From positions 1-45,848 of the forward strand of contig CALHAM010000033.1 of assembly GCA_937934275.1 (NCBI GenBank): a stretch of 45,848 nt of DNA, given 5' to 3'. Of the stretch, positions 15,333-24,339 are shown piece by piece. Origin of the DNA: an uncultured Saprospiraceae bacterium (GTDB lineage Bacteria; Bacteroidota; Bacteroidia; Chitinophagales; Saprospiraceae). Numbering within the stretch: position 1 is the stretch's first letter; each line of letters begins with the position of its first letter. The notes beneath the pieces are model-generated. The model worked only from the letters and a program-made list of their open reading frames with translations. It was not told the DNA's origin and did not search any database. The position numbers and the translations under genes are program-made.

Positions 15333-17909
15333 ATGGACGCAGAAGTAGTTATGACGCCCATTGCCGCCAATGGCGAGGCGACCGAACGCCCTACCTTCAC
15401 CCCAGAAGAAGCCCTGGCCGCCACCATCGAGTACATGGAGGGCGATACGTTAGCCGCTAACGTTTGGCTGAATAAGTATGCTCTCAAAGACTCCTACGGC
15501 CGCATTTACGAGCGTTCGCCCGACGATATGCACCACCGCATTGCCGCCGAAATTGCCCGCATCGAGCAACGCTATTCCAACCCCTTGAGTGAGCCCGAGG
15601 TATATGCCCTGCTGGAGCGCTTCCGCTATTTAGTCCCTCAGGGCAGCCCTATGGCCGGCATTGGCAACCCCTTCCAAGTGGTTTCGCTGTCCAATTGTTT
15701 CGTTATCGGTGTCGAGGGCCAGGCCGACTCTTACGGCGCTATCTTAAAGATAGACGAAGAGCAGGTACAGCTCATGAAACGCCGCGGTGGCGTGGGGCAC
15801 GATTTGTCGCACCTGCGCCCTGCAGGCACCCCCGTTATGAACAGCGCTCTGACCAGCACAGGTATCGTGCCGTTCATGGAGCGCTACTCCAACTCTACGC
15901 GTGAAGTGGCCCAAGATGGGCGACGCGGTGCCCTCATGCTCACCCTTTCCATCCGACACCCCGACGCCCCGGCCTTTGCCGATGCCAAATTGGACAACAC
16001 CAAAATTACCGGCGCCAACATCTCGCTGCGCGTAGACGACGCCTTCATGCAGGCCGTGCGCGATGGAAAAGCCTACACCCTCCGCTTTCCTGTAGATGCC
16101 GACCAGCCCAGCATCAAACGCACCATTGACGCTCGCGAATTCTGGAAGAAGATTGTATACAACGCCTGGAAAAGCGCCGAACCCGGCCTTATCTTTTGGG
16201 ACACCGTCCTCCGCGAATCCGTACCCGACTGCTACGCCGACTTGGGCTTTCGCACCATCTCCACCAATCCCTGCGGCGAAATACCGCTTTGCCCTTACGA
16301 CAGCTGCCGCCTGCTGGCCATCAACCTGCTCAGCTACGTCAGAAACCCCTTCACTCCACAGGCAACGTTCGATTTTGAACTGCTGGAGAAACACGGCCAA
16401 TTGGCCCAGCGCGTCATGGACGATATTATCGACTTAGAGCTGGAAAAAATCGAGCAAATCCTCCAAAAAATTGAACGAGACCCCGAACCGGACTTTGTTA
16501 AAGCCACCGAGCGCGACCTGTGGCGGAAAATCCGCCACAAGTGCCAGCAGGGCCGCCGAACAGGCATCGGCATTACGGCAGAAGGCGACATGTTAGCCGC
16601 CTTGGGCATTCGCTACGGCTCGGAGGAGTCGCTAGACTTTTGCGAGCGCGTCCATCGCACCTTAGCCCTGGCCGTCTATCGCGGCTCGGTAGCGCTGGCG
16701 CGCGAGCGCGGCCCATTCCCCATCTACGATCCCGAGCGCGAAGCGAACAACCCCTTTATCCAGCGCCTGCGCGAAGCCGACCCAAAACTCTATGCCGACA
16801 TGGTGCGCTATGGCCGCCGCAACATCGCCCTACTCACCATCGCGCCTACCGGTACCACTAGCCTAATGACGCGCACCACCTCTGGCCTTGAACCCGTCTT
16901 TCGCATCGCCTATAAGCGCCGCCGGAAGGTGAACCCCCACGATAAAAGTGCCCGTGTCACCTTTGTCGATGAGGTAGGCGACAAATGGGAGGACTACTAC
17001 GTCGTACATCCTCCCTTCCGATTATGGCTCAAAGCCCAAGGCATTGCCGACGACGTCGAGAGCATGAGCGACGACCAACTGCATGCGCTCATTGAACGCT
17101 CTCCGTGGTACCGCGCCACTGCCGAAGACGTAGACTGGGTACAAAAGGTGCGCCTCCAAGGTCGCGTCCAAAAATGGGTAGACCACAGCATTAGCGTAAC
17201 GGTCAACGTGCCCGAAGAAGCTACTGAAGAGCTCATCAGCCAAATCTACTTTACTGGCTGGGAGGCCGGATGCAAGGGCATCACCGTCTATCGCGAAGGC
17301 TCGCGCAGCGGCGTGCTCGTTAGCGAAAAGAAAAAGAGCGACTTAACCGCCAGTACCTTCCGCGAAACGGCAGCACCTAAACGCCCGCAGGTGCTCGACG
17401 CCGCCGTCATAACCTTCATGAACAACGACGAACCCTGGGTAGCGGTCGTTGGCCTTTACCAGGGCCGCCCTTACGAAATCTTTACCGGCCGCGCCGAAGA
17501 CTCCTTTTCCATCCTCACTCAGGTAACTCACGGGCGCGTCATCAAAGTGAAAGAAAACGGCAAAAATCGCTACGACTTCCAGTATACCGACAAAGACGGC
17601 TACAATGTTACCATTGAAGGCCTGTCGCGCACTTTCAACAAAGAGTATTGGAACTACGCCCGCCTCATCTCTGGCGTTTTGCGCCACGGCATGCCCCTGC
17701 CCTACGTAGTGGACATGGTGGAAAACCTGCACCTGGAGTCCGAGTCGCTCAACAGCTGGAAAAACGGCGTCGTACGCGCCTTGCGCCGCTTCATTCCCGA
17801 CGGCAGTGTGCCCTCACACAACACCTGCCCATCGTGTAAAACGGAGGGTTTAGTCTATCAGGAGGGATGCCTACATTGCAAAAACTGCGGATATTCGGAG
17901 TGCAACTAA
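15333..17909 (+). CDS. nrdJ: Adenosylcobalamin-dependent (class II) ribonucleotide reductase
   Basis: The 858-residue enzyme reduces ribonucleotides to deoxyribonucleotides using B12 as radical source, so it needs no oxygen and no small subunit. The first redox Cys is in SNCFVIGVEGQ, the radical-site motif is NPCGEIPLCPYDSC, and the phosphate-binding APTGTTSLMTRTTSGLEP follows. The C terminus carries a TSCPaD-like zinc ribbon with CPSC, CLHC and CGYSEC, where a redox Cys pair is expected. I chose the ATG at 15333 (MDAEVVMTPIA) because the upstream TTG at 15264 lies in the promoter. No class I or III reductase genes are near. prmC follows after 87 bases containing an inverted repeat. Confidence 0.93.
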   Translation: MDAEVVMTPIAANGEATERPTFTPEEALAATIEYMEGDTLAANVWLNKYALKDSYGRIYERSPDDMHHRIAAEIARIEQRYSNPLSEPEVYALLERFRYLVPQGSPMAGIGNPFQVVSLSNCFVIGVEGQADSYGAILKIDEEQVQLMKRRGGVGHDLSHLRPAGTPVMNSALTSTGIVPFMERYSNSTREVAQDGRRGALMLTLSIRHPDAPAFADAKLDNTKITGANISLRVDDAFMQAVRDGKAYTLRFPVDADQPSIKRTIDAREFWKKIVYNAWKSAEPGLIFWDTVLRESVPDCYADLGFRTISTNPCGEIPLCPYDSCRLLAINLLSYVRNPFTPQATFDFELLEKHGQLAQRVMDDIIDLELEKIEQILQKIERDPEPDFVKATERDLWRKIRHKCQQGRRTGIGITAEGDMLAALGIRYGSEESLDFCERVHRTLALAVYRGSVALARERGPFPIYDPEREANNPFIQRLREADPKLYADMVRYGRRNIALLTIAPTGTTSLMTRTTSGLEPVFRIAYKRRRKVNPHDKSARVTFVDEVGDKWEDYYVVHPPFRLWLKAQGIADDVESMSDDQLHALIERSPWYRATAEDVDWVQKVRLQGRVQKWVDHSISVTVNVPEEATEELISQIYFTGWEAGCKGITVYREGSRSGVLVSEKKKSDLTASTFRETAAPKRPQVLDAAVITFMNNDEPWVAVVGLYQGRPYEIFTGRAEDSFSILTQVTHGRVIKVKENGKNRYDFQYTDKDGYNVTIEGLSRTFNKEYWNYARLISGVLRHGMPLPYVVDMVENLHLESESLNSWKNGVVRALRRFIPDGSVPSHNTCPSCKTEGLVYQEGCLHCKNCGYSECN

Positions 17910-17910
17910 G

Positions 17911-17973
17911 CCAGTGGCTAATGGCGGAAGCCTTAATAAAGGCCGCAAGAGGCCCTGCTAACCCTTGCACTGG
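17911..17973 (+). other. Inverted-repeat element between nrdJ and prmC
   Basis: CCAGTG (17911-17916) can pair with CACTGG (17968-17973), enclosing a GGCT / AGCC hairpin and a GGCC / GGCC hairpin. The arrangement could fold as a small branched RNA. No T-run follows, so it is not an ordinary terminator. Confidence 0.3.
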
Positions 17974-17996
17974 GAAGAGACCTGTCAAAAAGTTTT

Positions 17997-18860
17997 GTGC
18001 ACTGCGCTGTGAACACCGCCTTTGAGTCTTTCGTCCGCGACCTTACGCCGCGCTACGGCTTAGGCGAAGCCCGCAGCATCGCACGTATCGTTTTCGCCGA
18101 TGTACTGGGCTACCGTCCGTCGCCCCATACCCTTTCGGCCGAGGAAGAGGCGCGCTTAGAGCCTATCCGCCGGCGCTTGCTTGCCGGTGAGCCGGTGCAA
18201 TACATCTTGGGCCGAGCCGATTTCTTCGGCTTAAAATTCCGAGTCAATCCCAGCGTCCTTATCCCGCGCCAGGAGACCGAAGAGCTCGTTGCCCTGGCCT
18301 TGCGCTGGCTGAATGCCCGTCAGAAGCGCTCCCCTGCCGTGCTCGACATCGGCTTGGGGAGCGGCTGCATCGGCATTGCGCTCAAACGCCGCCGCCCGGA
18401 TGCGCGCCTGTTCGGCATTGAAAAAAGCCCGCAAGCCTTAGCCGTCGCCATCGAGAACGGCTGCACCCTACTGGGGGAAGGCCAATTTACCTTCTTAGAG
18501 GCCGACGTCCTGCGGCCCGAAACCCTGCCCGCCGATTGGCCCACCTTCGACCTCATCCTTAGCAATCCCCCCTACGTGCGACGCCAGGAGCAGTACCTCA
18601 TGCCCGAACACGTGCTGGCGCACGAGCCACCCGAAGCGCTCTTCGTTGACGATGAGGACCCACTGCTCCTCTACCGAGCCATCGCACATCTGGCGCAGCA
18701 ACGGCTAGGACCTAACGGCGGCTTGTTTTTTGAGTGCAATGAGTTCACAGCCCAAGAGGTCGTCTCTTTACTCGAGAAAATGGGCTTTACCCACCCCGTT
18801 TTGCAGCAAGACCTCTGCGGAGCACACCGAATGGCCTGGGCTGTATGGAAAGGAGGGTAG
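17997..18860 (+). CDS. prmC: Release factor glutamine methyltransferase PrmC
   Basis: The 287-residue enzyme methylates the Gln of the GGQ motif of peptide-chain release factors with S-adenosylmethionine. It has an N-terminal helical domain (about 1-75, with EPVQYILGRADFFG at the junction), IPRQETEELV at 89-98, the SAM motif VLDIGLGSGCIGI at 115-127 and the substrate motif NPPYV at 190-194. The start is a GTG at 17997. A second in-frame GTG at 18009 (VNTAFESF) is equally acceptable. Length and layout are normal for PrmC. It lies between nrdJ and purK on the same strand, but purK seems to have its own promoter. Confidence 0.93.
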   Translation: MHCAVNTAFESFVRDLTPRYGLGEARSIARIVFADVLGYRPSPHTLSAEEEARLEPIRRRLLAGEPVQYILGRADFFGLKFRVNPSVLIPRQETEELVALALRWLNARQKRSPAVLDIGLGSGCIGIALKRRRPDARLFGIEKSPQALAVAIENGCTLLGEGQFTFLEADVLRPETLPADWPTFDLILSNPPYVRRQEQYLMPEHVLAHEPPEALFVDDEDPLLLYRAIAHLAQQRLGPNGGLFFECNEFTAQEVVSLLEKMGFTHPVLQQDLCGAHRMAWAVWKGG

Positions 18861-18968
18861 GGCGTCTCCTATCCTTGCAGCTTAAGCCATTGGCGTAAGG
18901 ATGCACAGCGCTTCACAAGAACGGTGAGTAAGCACTCCTCCGGATGCTTCTCCGACCTCAACCCGATG

Positions 18969-18976
18969 TACCTTCG
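18969..18976 (+). promoter_or_regulatory. Likely -7 box for purK
   Basis: TACCTTCG differs from TAnnTTTG at one base. The purK ATG begins 6 bases later, so a transcript from here would be nearly leaderless. Confidence 0.35.
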
Positions 18977-18981
18977 CCCTT

Positions 18982-20139
18982 ATGTTTTACCCACCCTTAA
19001 AGATCGGCCTCCTGGGCGGAGGCCAACTGGGCAAGATGCTCTGCCAGGCCGCTGCCGACTGGCATCTCGACATAGCAGTGCTCGACCCCACCCCCGATGC
19101 GCCGGCAGCGCGCCTCTGCCGCGAGTTTGTCGTAGGTGACTTTCGAGACTACGAAACCGTGCTGGCCTTCGGCCAAAGGTCCGATGTACTGACCGTGGAG
19201 ATCGAGCAAGTCAACGTGCAGGCGCTCTACGCCTTAGAGCGCGCCGGTAAAACGGTGCATCCCCATGCGCGGGCACTAGAAATCATTCAAGACAAAGGAA
19301 AGCAGAAGGTTTTCTACGCTGAGAACGGCATTCCCACGGCGGCTTTCGAGCTGTTCAAAGATGAAGAGGCTCTGCTACGAGCCGTGCGCTCGGGGCGCTG
19401 GCGGCTGCCGTTGGTCCAAAAAACGCGCACGGCAGGCTACGATGGGCGCGGCGTAGCTGTGTTGCGCACACCAGAGGATTTGGAGACGAAGCGCCTGAGC
19501 GGCCCTTGTGTAGTGGAGGCGTTCGTGCCCGTGCGCACTGAAATAGCCGTCATCGCTGCCCGCAACCCTGCCGATGAAGTAGTGGTGTTCCCACCGGTAG
19601 AAATGGATTTCCACCCTGAAGCCAATTTGGTGGAGATGCTGCTGTGTCCGGCGCGCCTTTCCCCGCTGGAGGCCGCCGAAGCCGAAGTGCTGGCCGAACG
19701 CGTCGTGCGGGCATTTGACCTGTGCGGGCTGTTGGCTGTAGAAATGTTCTTGACGCAGGACGGACGCCTGCTGGTCAATGAAGTGGCGCCACGCCCCCAC
19801 AACAGCGGCCACCACACCATCGAGGCGGCAGCTACCAGCCAATTTCAGCAGCATTTGCGTGCCATCTGCGGCCTGCCCTTGGGCGATACTTCGCTGCGCA
19901 TGCCCGCTGCCATGCTCAACGTCTTGGGTGCTCCCGACTTCTTCGGGCCAGCGCGCTACGAGGGCGTGGAAGCGCTTTTGGCCGAGCCGGGCGTCTACTT
20001 GCATCTCTACGGCAAGCATACGACAGCCCCCTTCCGCAAGATGGGCCACATCACCGTTACGGCGCCAACGTTAGAAGAAGTGATGGCAAAGGCGCGCCGC
20101 ATCCGCGACCAGGTGCGGGTGGTTAGTTTGCCTCAATAG
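18982..20139 (+). CDS. purK: 5-(carboxyamino)imidazole ribonucleotide synthase
   Basis: The 385-residue ATP-grasp enzyme carboxylates aminoimidazole ribonucleotide with ATP and bicarbonate in purine synthesis. It starts with GLLGGGQLGKML (residues 6-17), has VLDPTPDAPAARLC, EIEQVNVQAL, the ATP-grasp segments VVEAFVPVRTEIAV and LAVEMFLTQDGRLLVNEVAPRPHNSGHHT (read here as two parts, the second with the metal-binding Glu and Asn), and YGKHTTAPFRKMGH near the end. Length is normal. The partner mutase purE is not adjacent. It converges on trmD, with a gap of 32 bases. Confidence 0.95.
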   Translation: MFYPPLKIGLLGGGQLGKMLCQAAADWHLDIAVLDPTPDAPAARLCREFVVGDFRDYETVLAFGQRSDVLTVEIEQVNVQALYALERAGKTVHPHARALEIIQDKGKQKVFYAENGIPTAAFELFKDEEALLRAVRSGRWRLPLVQKTRTAGYDGRGVAVLRTPEDLETKRLSGPCVVEAFVPVRTEIAVIAARNPADEVVVFPPVEMDFHPEANLVEMLLCPARLSPLEAAEAEVLAERVVRAFDLCGLLAVEMFLTQDGRLLVNEVAPRPHNSGHHTIEAAATSQFQQHLRAICGLPLGDTSLRMPAAMLNVLGAPDFFGPARYEGVEALLAEPGVYLHLYGKHTTAPFRKMGHITVTAPTLEEVMAKARRIRDQVRVVSLPQ

Positions 20140-20171
20140 GGCGGCTTGAGCGCTTTTGTACGAATGCCGCC

Positions 20172-20873
20172 TTAGGGCGCCTCTTCACTTTCGCGCCAGC
20201 GCTCGTATAGGTCGGGGCGTCGCACTCGGGTGCGCTCAAGGCTTTGCTCGTGTCGCCACTCAGAGATGCGCTTTTCATGCCCTGACAACAGCACTTCGGG
20301 CACGCTCATGCCTTCCCACTCGGCCGGACGCGTATAGACGGGTGGGGCCAGCAAGCCGTCCTGAAAGCTGTCCAAGAGCGCTGAGGTTTCGTCGTTGAGC
20401 ACTCCGGGAATGAGGCGAGTTACGGCGTCCACTAACACCGCTGCGGCCAGTTCGCCGCCAGAGAGCACGTAATCGCCAATGCTGATTTCTAAGGTAACGA
20501 ACTTTTGGCGGATGCGCTCGTCAATGCCTTTATAGTGGCCGCACAACAGGAGCAGATTTTCGCTCAGCGACAGTCGGTTGCACAACGCCTGATTGAGCGT
20601 CGTGCCGTCGGGCGTCAGGTAGATGACTTCGTCGTAAGTGCGCTCGCTTTGCATCTGGCGAATGCAGGCGGCTAGCGGCTCTGGGCGCATGACCATGCCG
20701 GCACCGCCGCCGAAGGGGTAATCGTCTACCTGTCGGTGCCGACCTAGGCCATAAGCGCGCAAATCATGTACTCCTATGTGCAGCAACCCGCGTTCTTGCG
20801 CCCGCTTCAGGATGGAGTGGTTGAGGGGGCTTTCCAGCAGTTCGGGTAAGACAGTAACGATGTCGAAGCGCAT
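20172..20873 (-). CDS. trmD: tRNA (guanine-N1)-methyltransferase TrmD
   Basis: The 233-residue SPOUT enzyme methylates G37 next to the anticodon, which prevents +1 slippage on proline and leucine codons. Typical pieces are [10 protein letters not shown] at the N terminus, [32 protein letters not shown], and the trefoil-knot SAM site [14 protein letters not shown]. The C terminus contains [13 protein letters not shown] and [19 protein letters not shown]. It begins 7 bases after the acyl-CoA reductase gene and is presumably transcribed with it. Confidence 0.96.
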   Translation of the reverse strand: MRFDIVTVLPELLESPLNHSILKRAQERGLLHIGVHDLRAYGLGRHRQVDDYPFGGGAGMVMRPEPLAACIRQMQSERTYDEVIYLTPDGTTLNQALCNRLSLSENLLLLCGHYKGIDERIRQKFVTLEISIGDYVLSGGELAAAVLVDAVTRLIPGVLNDETSALLDSFQDGLLAPPVYTRPAEWEGMSVPEVLLSGHEKRISEWRHEQSLERTRVRRPDLYERWRESEEAP

Positions 20874-20880
20874 GCTAAGG

Positions 20881-21927
20881 TTAAGATTTGAGGTCGCTAA
20901 GTTGACGTAGGAAGGCCATCGTGTCTACGCCGTCGGCGTAGTCGTCCAGTTCCGGCATCTGGCTTTTGCCAAAAGGCAAGGCCCTGAAATCGCGCAGTTG
21001 AACTTTGCTGACGACGCATTGAATGCTGTCTTTTTGCTCCGCCAGCCTCTCCTCTAAGTCGAAGAGCTCGTCGTAATACTCGTAGTGCACCGAAGCGATG
21101 CGGGCCTGCAGGCGGCTTTCTTCGCGCAGCAACAGGCAGCCATTGTTGAGGTGGGGCGTGCGGTTGAGTAGGAAAAGGGCTAAGTTGTAGTCGTAGTTAT
21201 TCTTGTATTTGTGATGTAGGACGACCTCCCGGTTTTTAGCCAGGATATCGAGCAGATGTTCGAATTGATACCCGTGGGGCACATAGAGTTTAGATACGTT
21301 TCGACAGCCTAGGCCGAAATAGGTAAAGATGTCGCGCCCTAAGGCGCGCAGTTCGTCGTCGGTTTCGAAGCCCGTTAATACGGCAACGCTATTGCGGTTG
21401 CGCCGAATGATGTGAGGGTATTTGCCAAAGTATTGTTCGAAGTAGCGGGCCGTGTTGTTGCTGCCGGTTGCGATGACGGCGTCGAAGTCGCGAAGTCGCT
21501 CGCCATCGTCTAAAAAGTGGACGTACTCCCAACTTTCAAAGGCCCATTCGCCCATTTTTTTCACTAAAAAGGGCAGCAGATAGCGGTCCTTTTCCGACAA
21601 TTTGACCAGTGCCCGATGACCAGCGACAAAAGTGCAGAGCCAATCGTGGAAGCCCACGAGAGGAACGTTGCCGGCCATAACGATACCTACGTTTCTCTGC
21701 GGGTGCGCTGCATCGGGCATGGGATATCGAGCAGCCCAGGCGTTGAGTTTTTCTCGGTGTAGGAAAGCCGAGGCAATGGCCCTCAAGGAATGGCGAATGT
21801 TGTCGGGCGTAAACCACGCATTGGCTGCGTAAGCTTGCTCAACGATAGCTTCGAGCGCTGCGTCGGGCGGCTCATGGAGGTAGTGGCCCAGTTCGGCCAA
21901 AAGTTCAAGGCGTTCGCGTTGCGTCAA
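20881..21927 (-). CDS. LuxC-type acyl-CoA reductase
   Basis: The 348-residue protein belongs to the LuxC-like acyl-CoA reductase family, which makes fatty aldehydes from acyl-CoA with NADPH. Recognisable pieces are [69 protein letters not shown] and [17 protein letters not shown], where the Cys of GLGCRNVS is the expected acyl-accepting residue. In Bacteroidota this gene is often found as a single copy outside any lux context. It shares a unit with trmD. What the aldehyde is used for is not evident here. The LuxC label is a fold and motif call. Confidence 0.85.
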   Translation of the reverse strand: MTQRERLELLAELGHYLHEPPDAALEAIVEQAYAANAWFTPDNIRHSLRAIASAFLHREKLNAWAARYPMPDAAHPQRNVGIVMAGNVPLVGFHDWLCTFVAGHRALVKLSEKDRYLLPFLVKKMGEWAFESWEYVHFLDDGERLRDFDAVIATGSNNTARYFEQYFGKYPHIIRRNRNSVAVLTGFETDDELRALGRDIFTYFGLGCRNVSKLYVPHGYQFEHLLDILAKNREVVLHHKYKNNYDYNLALFLLNRTPHLNNGCLLLREESRLQARIASVHYEYYDELFDLEERLAEQKDSIQCVVSKVQLRDFRALPFGKSQMPELDDYADGVDTMAFLRQLSDLKS

Positions 21928-21955
21928 GGGAAGCGCTAATTTTTTTTTGACAAGA

Positions 21956-21963
21956 CAAAGTTA
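21956..21963 (-). promoter_or_regulatory. Promoter -7 box for the luxC-like / trmD unit
   Basis: The minus strand reads TAACTTTG, a perfect TAnnTTTG. The first gene starts about 29 bases further on. No clear -33 TTG. Confidence 0.5.
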
Positions 21964-22062
21964 TCGCCTTCGCGCGAGCTGGCAGCCTCCATGAGGCAGC
22001 CCTTAGGGTCTGGAGTGAGCGCATCGGTTGGCTGGCCCCCAAAGTACGCCTGATTTTTAGGC

Positions 22063-22719
22063 TTAGGGGATCACCTCGAATCGAGCGAACAGCTCCTCGC
22101 GATACCAGCCTAAGGCGCGGGTTTGGGCGACAACCTTCTGGTGGTATTGATTTCGATAGGCAAAATCCATCATCTCTCGACCCGTTCTCCACAGGCTAAA
22201 AGTAGCCTGCTGTACCCAGGGCAATTCGCCGATACCAATAGCGCATTCCAGACCCGGATGCTCGTACACCGAGCGGCTTACCTCAGGCACCTCCCACCAA
22301 AACCGCCACAGATGCCTTTTCCGAATGGTTGCGCGAGTGAGCACCGCGGTCGGAGCCTCTGCATCAAAGGCTTTAGCGGCTGTAAAAGGCTTTTGGCCGT
22401 CCCATAAGCCATGCGCCATGGTGTTGACCAGAAAGATATGCCGCAACTCAGAAGATCGCTTCGCATAGGCTCGATACATCGGCAGCTGTTCCAACGCTGC
22501 ATCGGCGGCGCTGCGTCCTTCCCAAACGGCTAAAATGCTGTACACACTCCAATTGGGACGCATGCTAAAGCCGTCGTTAGCCCCGCTGCCCAAGAGTTTG
22601 AGGAAGCTCAGCCCCGGCACAGCACCCAGCCGGCGCGGCATCAAACCCATCTGGCGAAGCGCCCAAAATTGATTATTAAAACCCGAAAAGCGATAAAGGG
22701 AAACGGTGGTGATTTGCAT
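22063..22719 (-). CDS. crtA: CrtA-family carotenoid oxygenase
   Basis: The 218-residue protein belongs to the spheroidene monooxygenase (CrtA) family. Family features seen are VSLYRFSGFNNQFWALRQMG, PGLSFLKLLGSGANDGFSM, NWSVYSILAVWEGRSAA and ATIRKRHLWRFWWEVPEVS, plus GIGELPWVQQATFSLW. CrtA enzymes oxidise C-2 of acyclic carotenoid ends. In flavobacteria a CrtA relative acts as a 2-hydroxylase in myxol synthesis. It diverges from crtD-cruF across 151 bases, and those two enzymes make the acyclic end that CrtA would act on. Whether it makes a ketone or a hydroxyl cannot be told. The ATG at 22719 (MQITTVSLYRF) gives the normal length. Confidence 0.8.
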   Translation of the reverse strand: MQITTVSLYRFSGFNNQFWALRQMGLMPRRLGAVPGLSFLKLLGSGANDGFSMRPNWSVYSILAVWEGRSAADAALEQLPMYRAYAKRSSELRHIFLVNTMAHGLWDGQKPFTAAKAFDAEAPTAVLTRATIRKRHLWRFWWEVPEVSRSVYEHPGLECAIGIGELPWVQQATFSLWRTGREMMDFAYRNQYHQKVVAQTRALGWYREELFARFEVIP

Positions 22720-22870
22720 GGCACCAAAACAAGGCAGCGGATATTGCTGTTTGAGAGATGCTATCTAGTCTTTTAATTTTAGAAAACAAAAAAGCCATAT
22801 TGTAGCGATTATCTTCGCCAATACGGCTAATTTAATTAAACAGAATGAATCACGATCAACGCTTCCCGAC

Positions 22871-24334
22871 ATGAGAATTGGCATCATTGGCGCAGGCATT
22901 GCTGGTTTGGCAGCGGCGGTTCGCTTGGCAGCGAAGGGATGCGAAGTAGAGGTTTTTGAGGCAAACCTCTATCCGGGCGGTAAGTTGTCGGCCTTTGAGC
23001 AAGCGGGTTATCGGTTTGATGCGGGACCATCGCTGTTTACAATGCCCGACTACGTGGAAGAGCTGTTTCACGTAGCGCAGCGGCCCATAGAAGGGCGTTT
23101 TGCTTACGCAAAGGTTCCGGTTACGTGTCGCTATTTTTGGAACGACGGCACGCATCTGGTTGCTTGGAGCGACTCGGAGCGCTTTGCTGCCGAAGTCGAG
23201 CGCGTATTGGGTGTGCCGGCACAGCGCGTACTGGGCTATTTGGCCCTGAGTGAGAAGAAATATCGCCTTGCGGGCCATCTTTTTTTGGAGAAATCGCTGC
23301 ATCGGTGGGAAACCTGGCTGAATGCGCAAGTGCTGAGGGCACTGCCCTTTTTACCGGGTTTTGACTTGTTCACCCCGATGCACCGGGTGAATGAGCGTTG
23401 GTTTGAGCACCCAAAGTTGACCCAGCTGTTTGACCGCTATGCCACGTACAACGGTTCCAACCCCTACAAAGCGCCGGGCATGTTGACCATTATCCCGCAC
23501 TTCGAACACCAGCTGGGCGTCTATTATCCGGAAGGCGGCATGCACAGCATTACTCGAGCGGTATTTGGCCTGGCTCAGCAGTTGGGCGTGCGCTTCCACT
23601 TTGGCCAACGCGTAGAGGAAATCATGACCGAGCGAGGGCGCGTGGTGGGGCTGCGCACGGCAACGGGTGCACATCGCTTAGGTGCGGTGGTCAGCAACAT
23701 GGATGTGTACTACACCTACAAGCGCTTGATGCCTACAGAAAAGGCTCCTGAGCGCATTTTGCGCCAACCTAAGAGCACTTCGGCGCTTATTTTCTATTGG
23801 GGCGTGCGCCAGGTGTTTCCGCAATTAGACCTACACAACATCTTCTTCTCTGACTACTACCAGCAGGAATTTGAAGCCTTGGAGCGAGGCGACATTATCG
23901 ACGACCCGACCATTTACCTCAACATTACTTCTAAATACACGCCAAGCGATGCGCCCGCGGGCTGTGAAAACTGGTTTGTCATGGTCAATGCGCCCAGCCA
24001 TTCCGGCCAGGATTGGGCAGCGCTCATTACTCGCGTTCGGGAAGCGGTTATGGCCAAACTCAGTGCATGCTTGGGCGTTGACCTCCGAGCGCTTATTGCT
24101 ACAGAGGCCATCCTTTCGCCCCCGGAAATTGAGGCGAAGACCCATTCGCATTTGGGAGCGCTTTATGGCTATAGCTCCAACACGCCTATGGCGGCCTTCT
24201 GGCGTCATGCCAACTTTTCGCGCCGTCTTCGGGGGTTGTACTTCTGCGGCGGCAGCGTTCACCCTGGCGGCGGCATTCCGCTGTGTCTGCTTTCGGCCAA
24301 AATTACCAGTGAACTCATCGGAAAATCTGCCTGA
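22871..24334 (+). CDS. crtD: CrtD-type 1-hydroxycarotenoid 3,4-desaturase
   Basis: The 487-residue FAD enzyme has the amine-oxidase/phytoene-desaturase layout: dinucleotide motif IGIIGAGIAGLAAAVRLA at residues 3-20, EVFEANLYPGGKLS, and the C-terminal FAD segment LYFCGGSVHPGGGIPLCLLS. The stretch FDRYATYNGSNPYKAPGML with GVYYPEGGMHSIT is the form found in CrtD rather than in phytoene desaturase CrtI. CrtD introduces the 3,4 double bond in 1-hydroxylated acyclic carotenoid ends. The next gene, cruF, starts 5 bases after its stop and supplies the 1-hydroxyl group, which supports the CrtD call over CrtI. A weak promoter box TATCTTCG lies at 22810-22817. Confidence 0.85.
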   Translation: MRIGIIGAGIAGLAAAVRLAAKGCEVEVFEANLYPGGKLSAFEQAGYRFDAGPSLFTMPDYVEELFHVAQRPIEGRFAYAKVPVTCRYFWNDGTHLVAWSDSERFAAEVERVLGVPAQRVLGYLALSEKKYRLAGHLFLEKSLHRWETWLNAQVLRALPFLPGFDLFTPMHRVNERWFEHPKLTQLFDRYATYNGSNPYKAPGMLTIIPHFEHQLGVYYPEGGMHSITRAVFGLAQQLGVRFHFGQRVEEIMTERGRVVGLRTATGAHRLGAVVSNMDVYYTYKRLMPTEKAPERILRQPKSTSALIFYWGVRQVFPQLDLHNIFFSDYYQQEFEALERGDIIDDPTIYLNITSKYTPSDAPAGCENWFVMVNAPSHSGQDWAALITRVREAVMAKLSACLGVDLRALIATEAILSPPEIEAKTHSHLGALYGYSSNTPMAAFWRHANFSRRLRGLYFCGGSVHPGGGIPLCLLSAKITSELIGKSA

Positions 24335-24339
24335 ATACG

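Noticed and set aside
22871-24334. Phytoene desaturase CrtI as the identity of the desaturase
   Set aside because: The YNGSNPYKAPGML segment and the direct linkage to cruF fit CrtD better, although both belong to one family and the call rests on motif memory.
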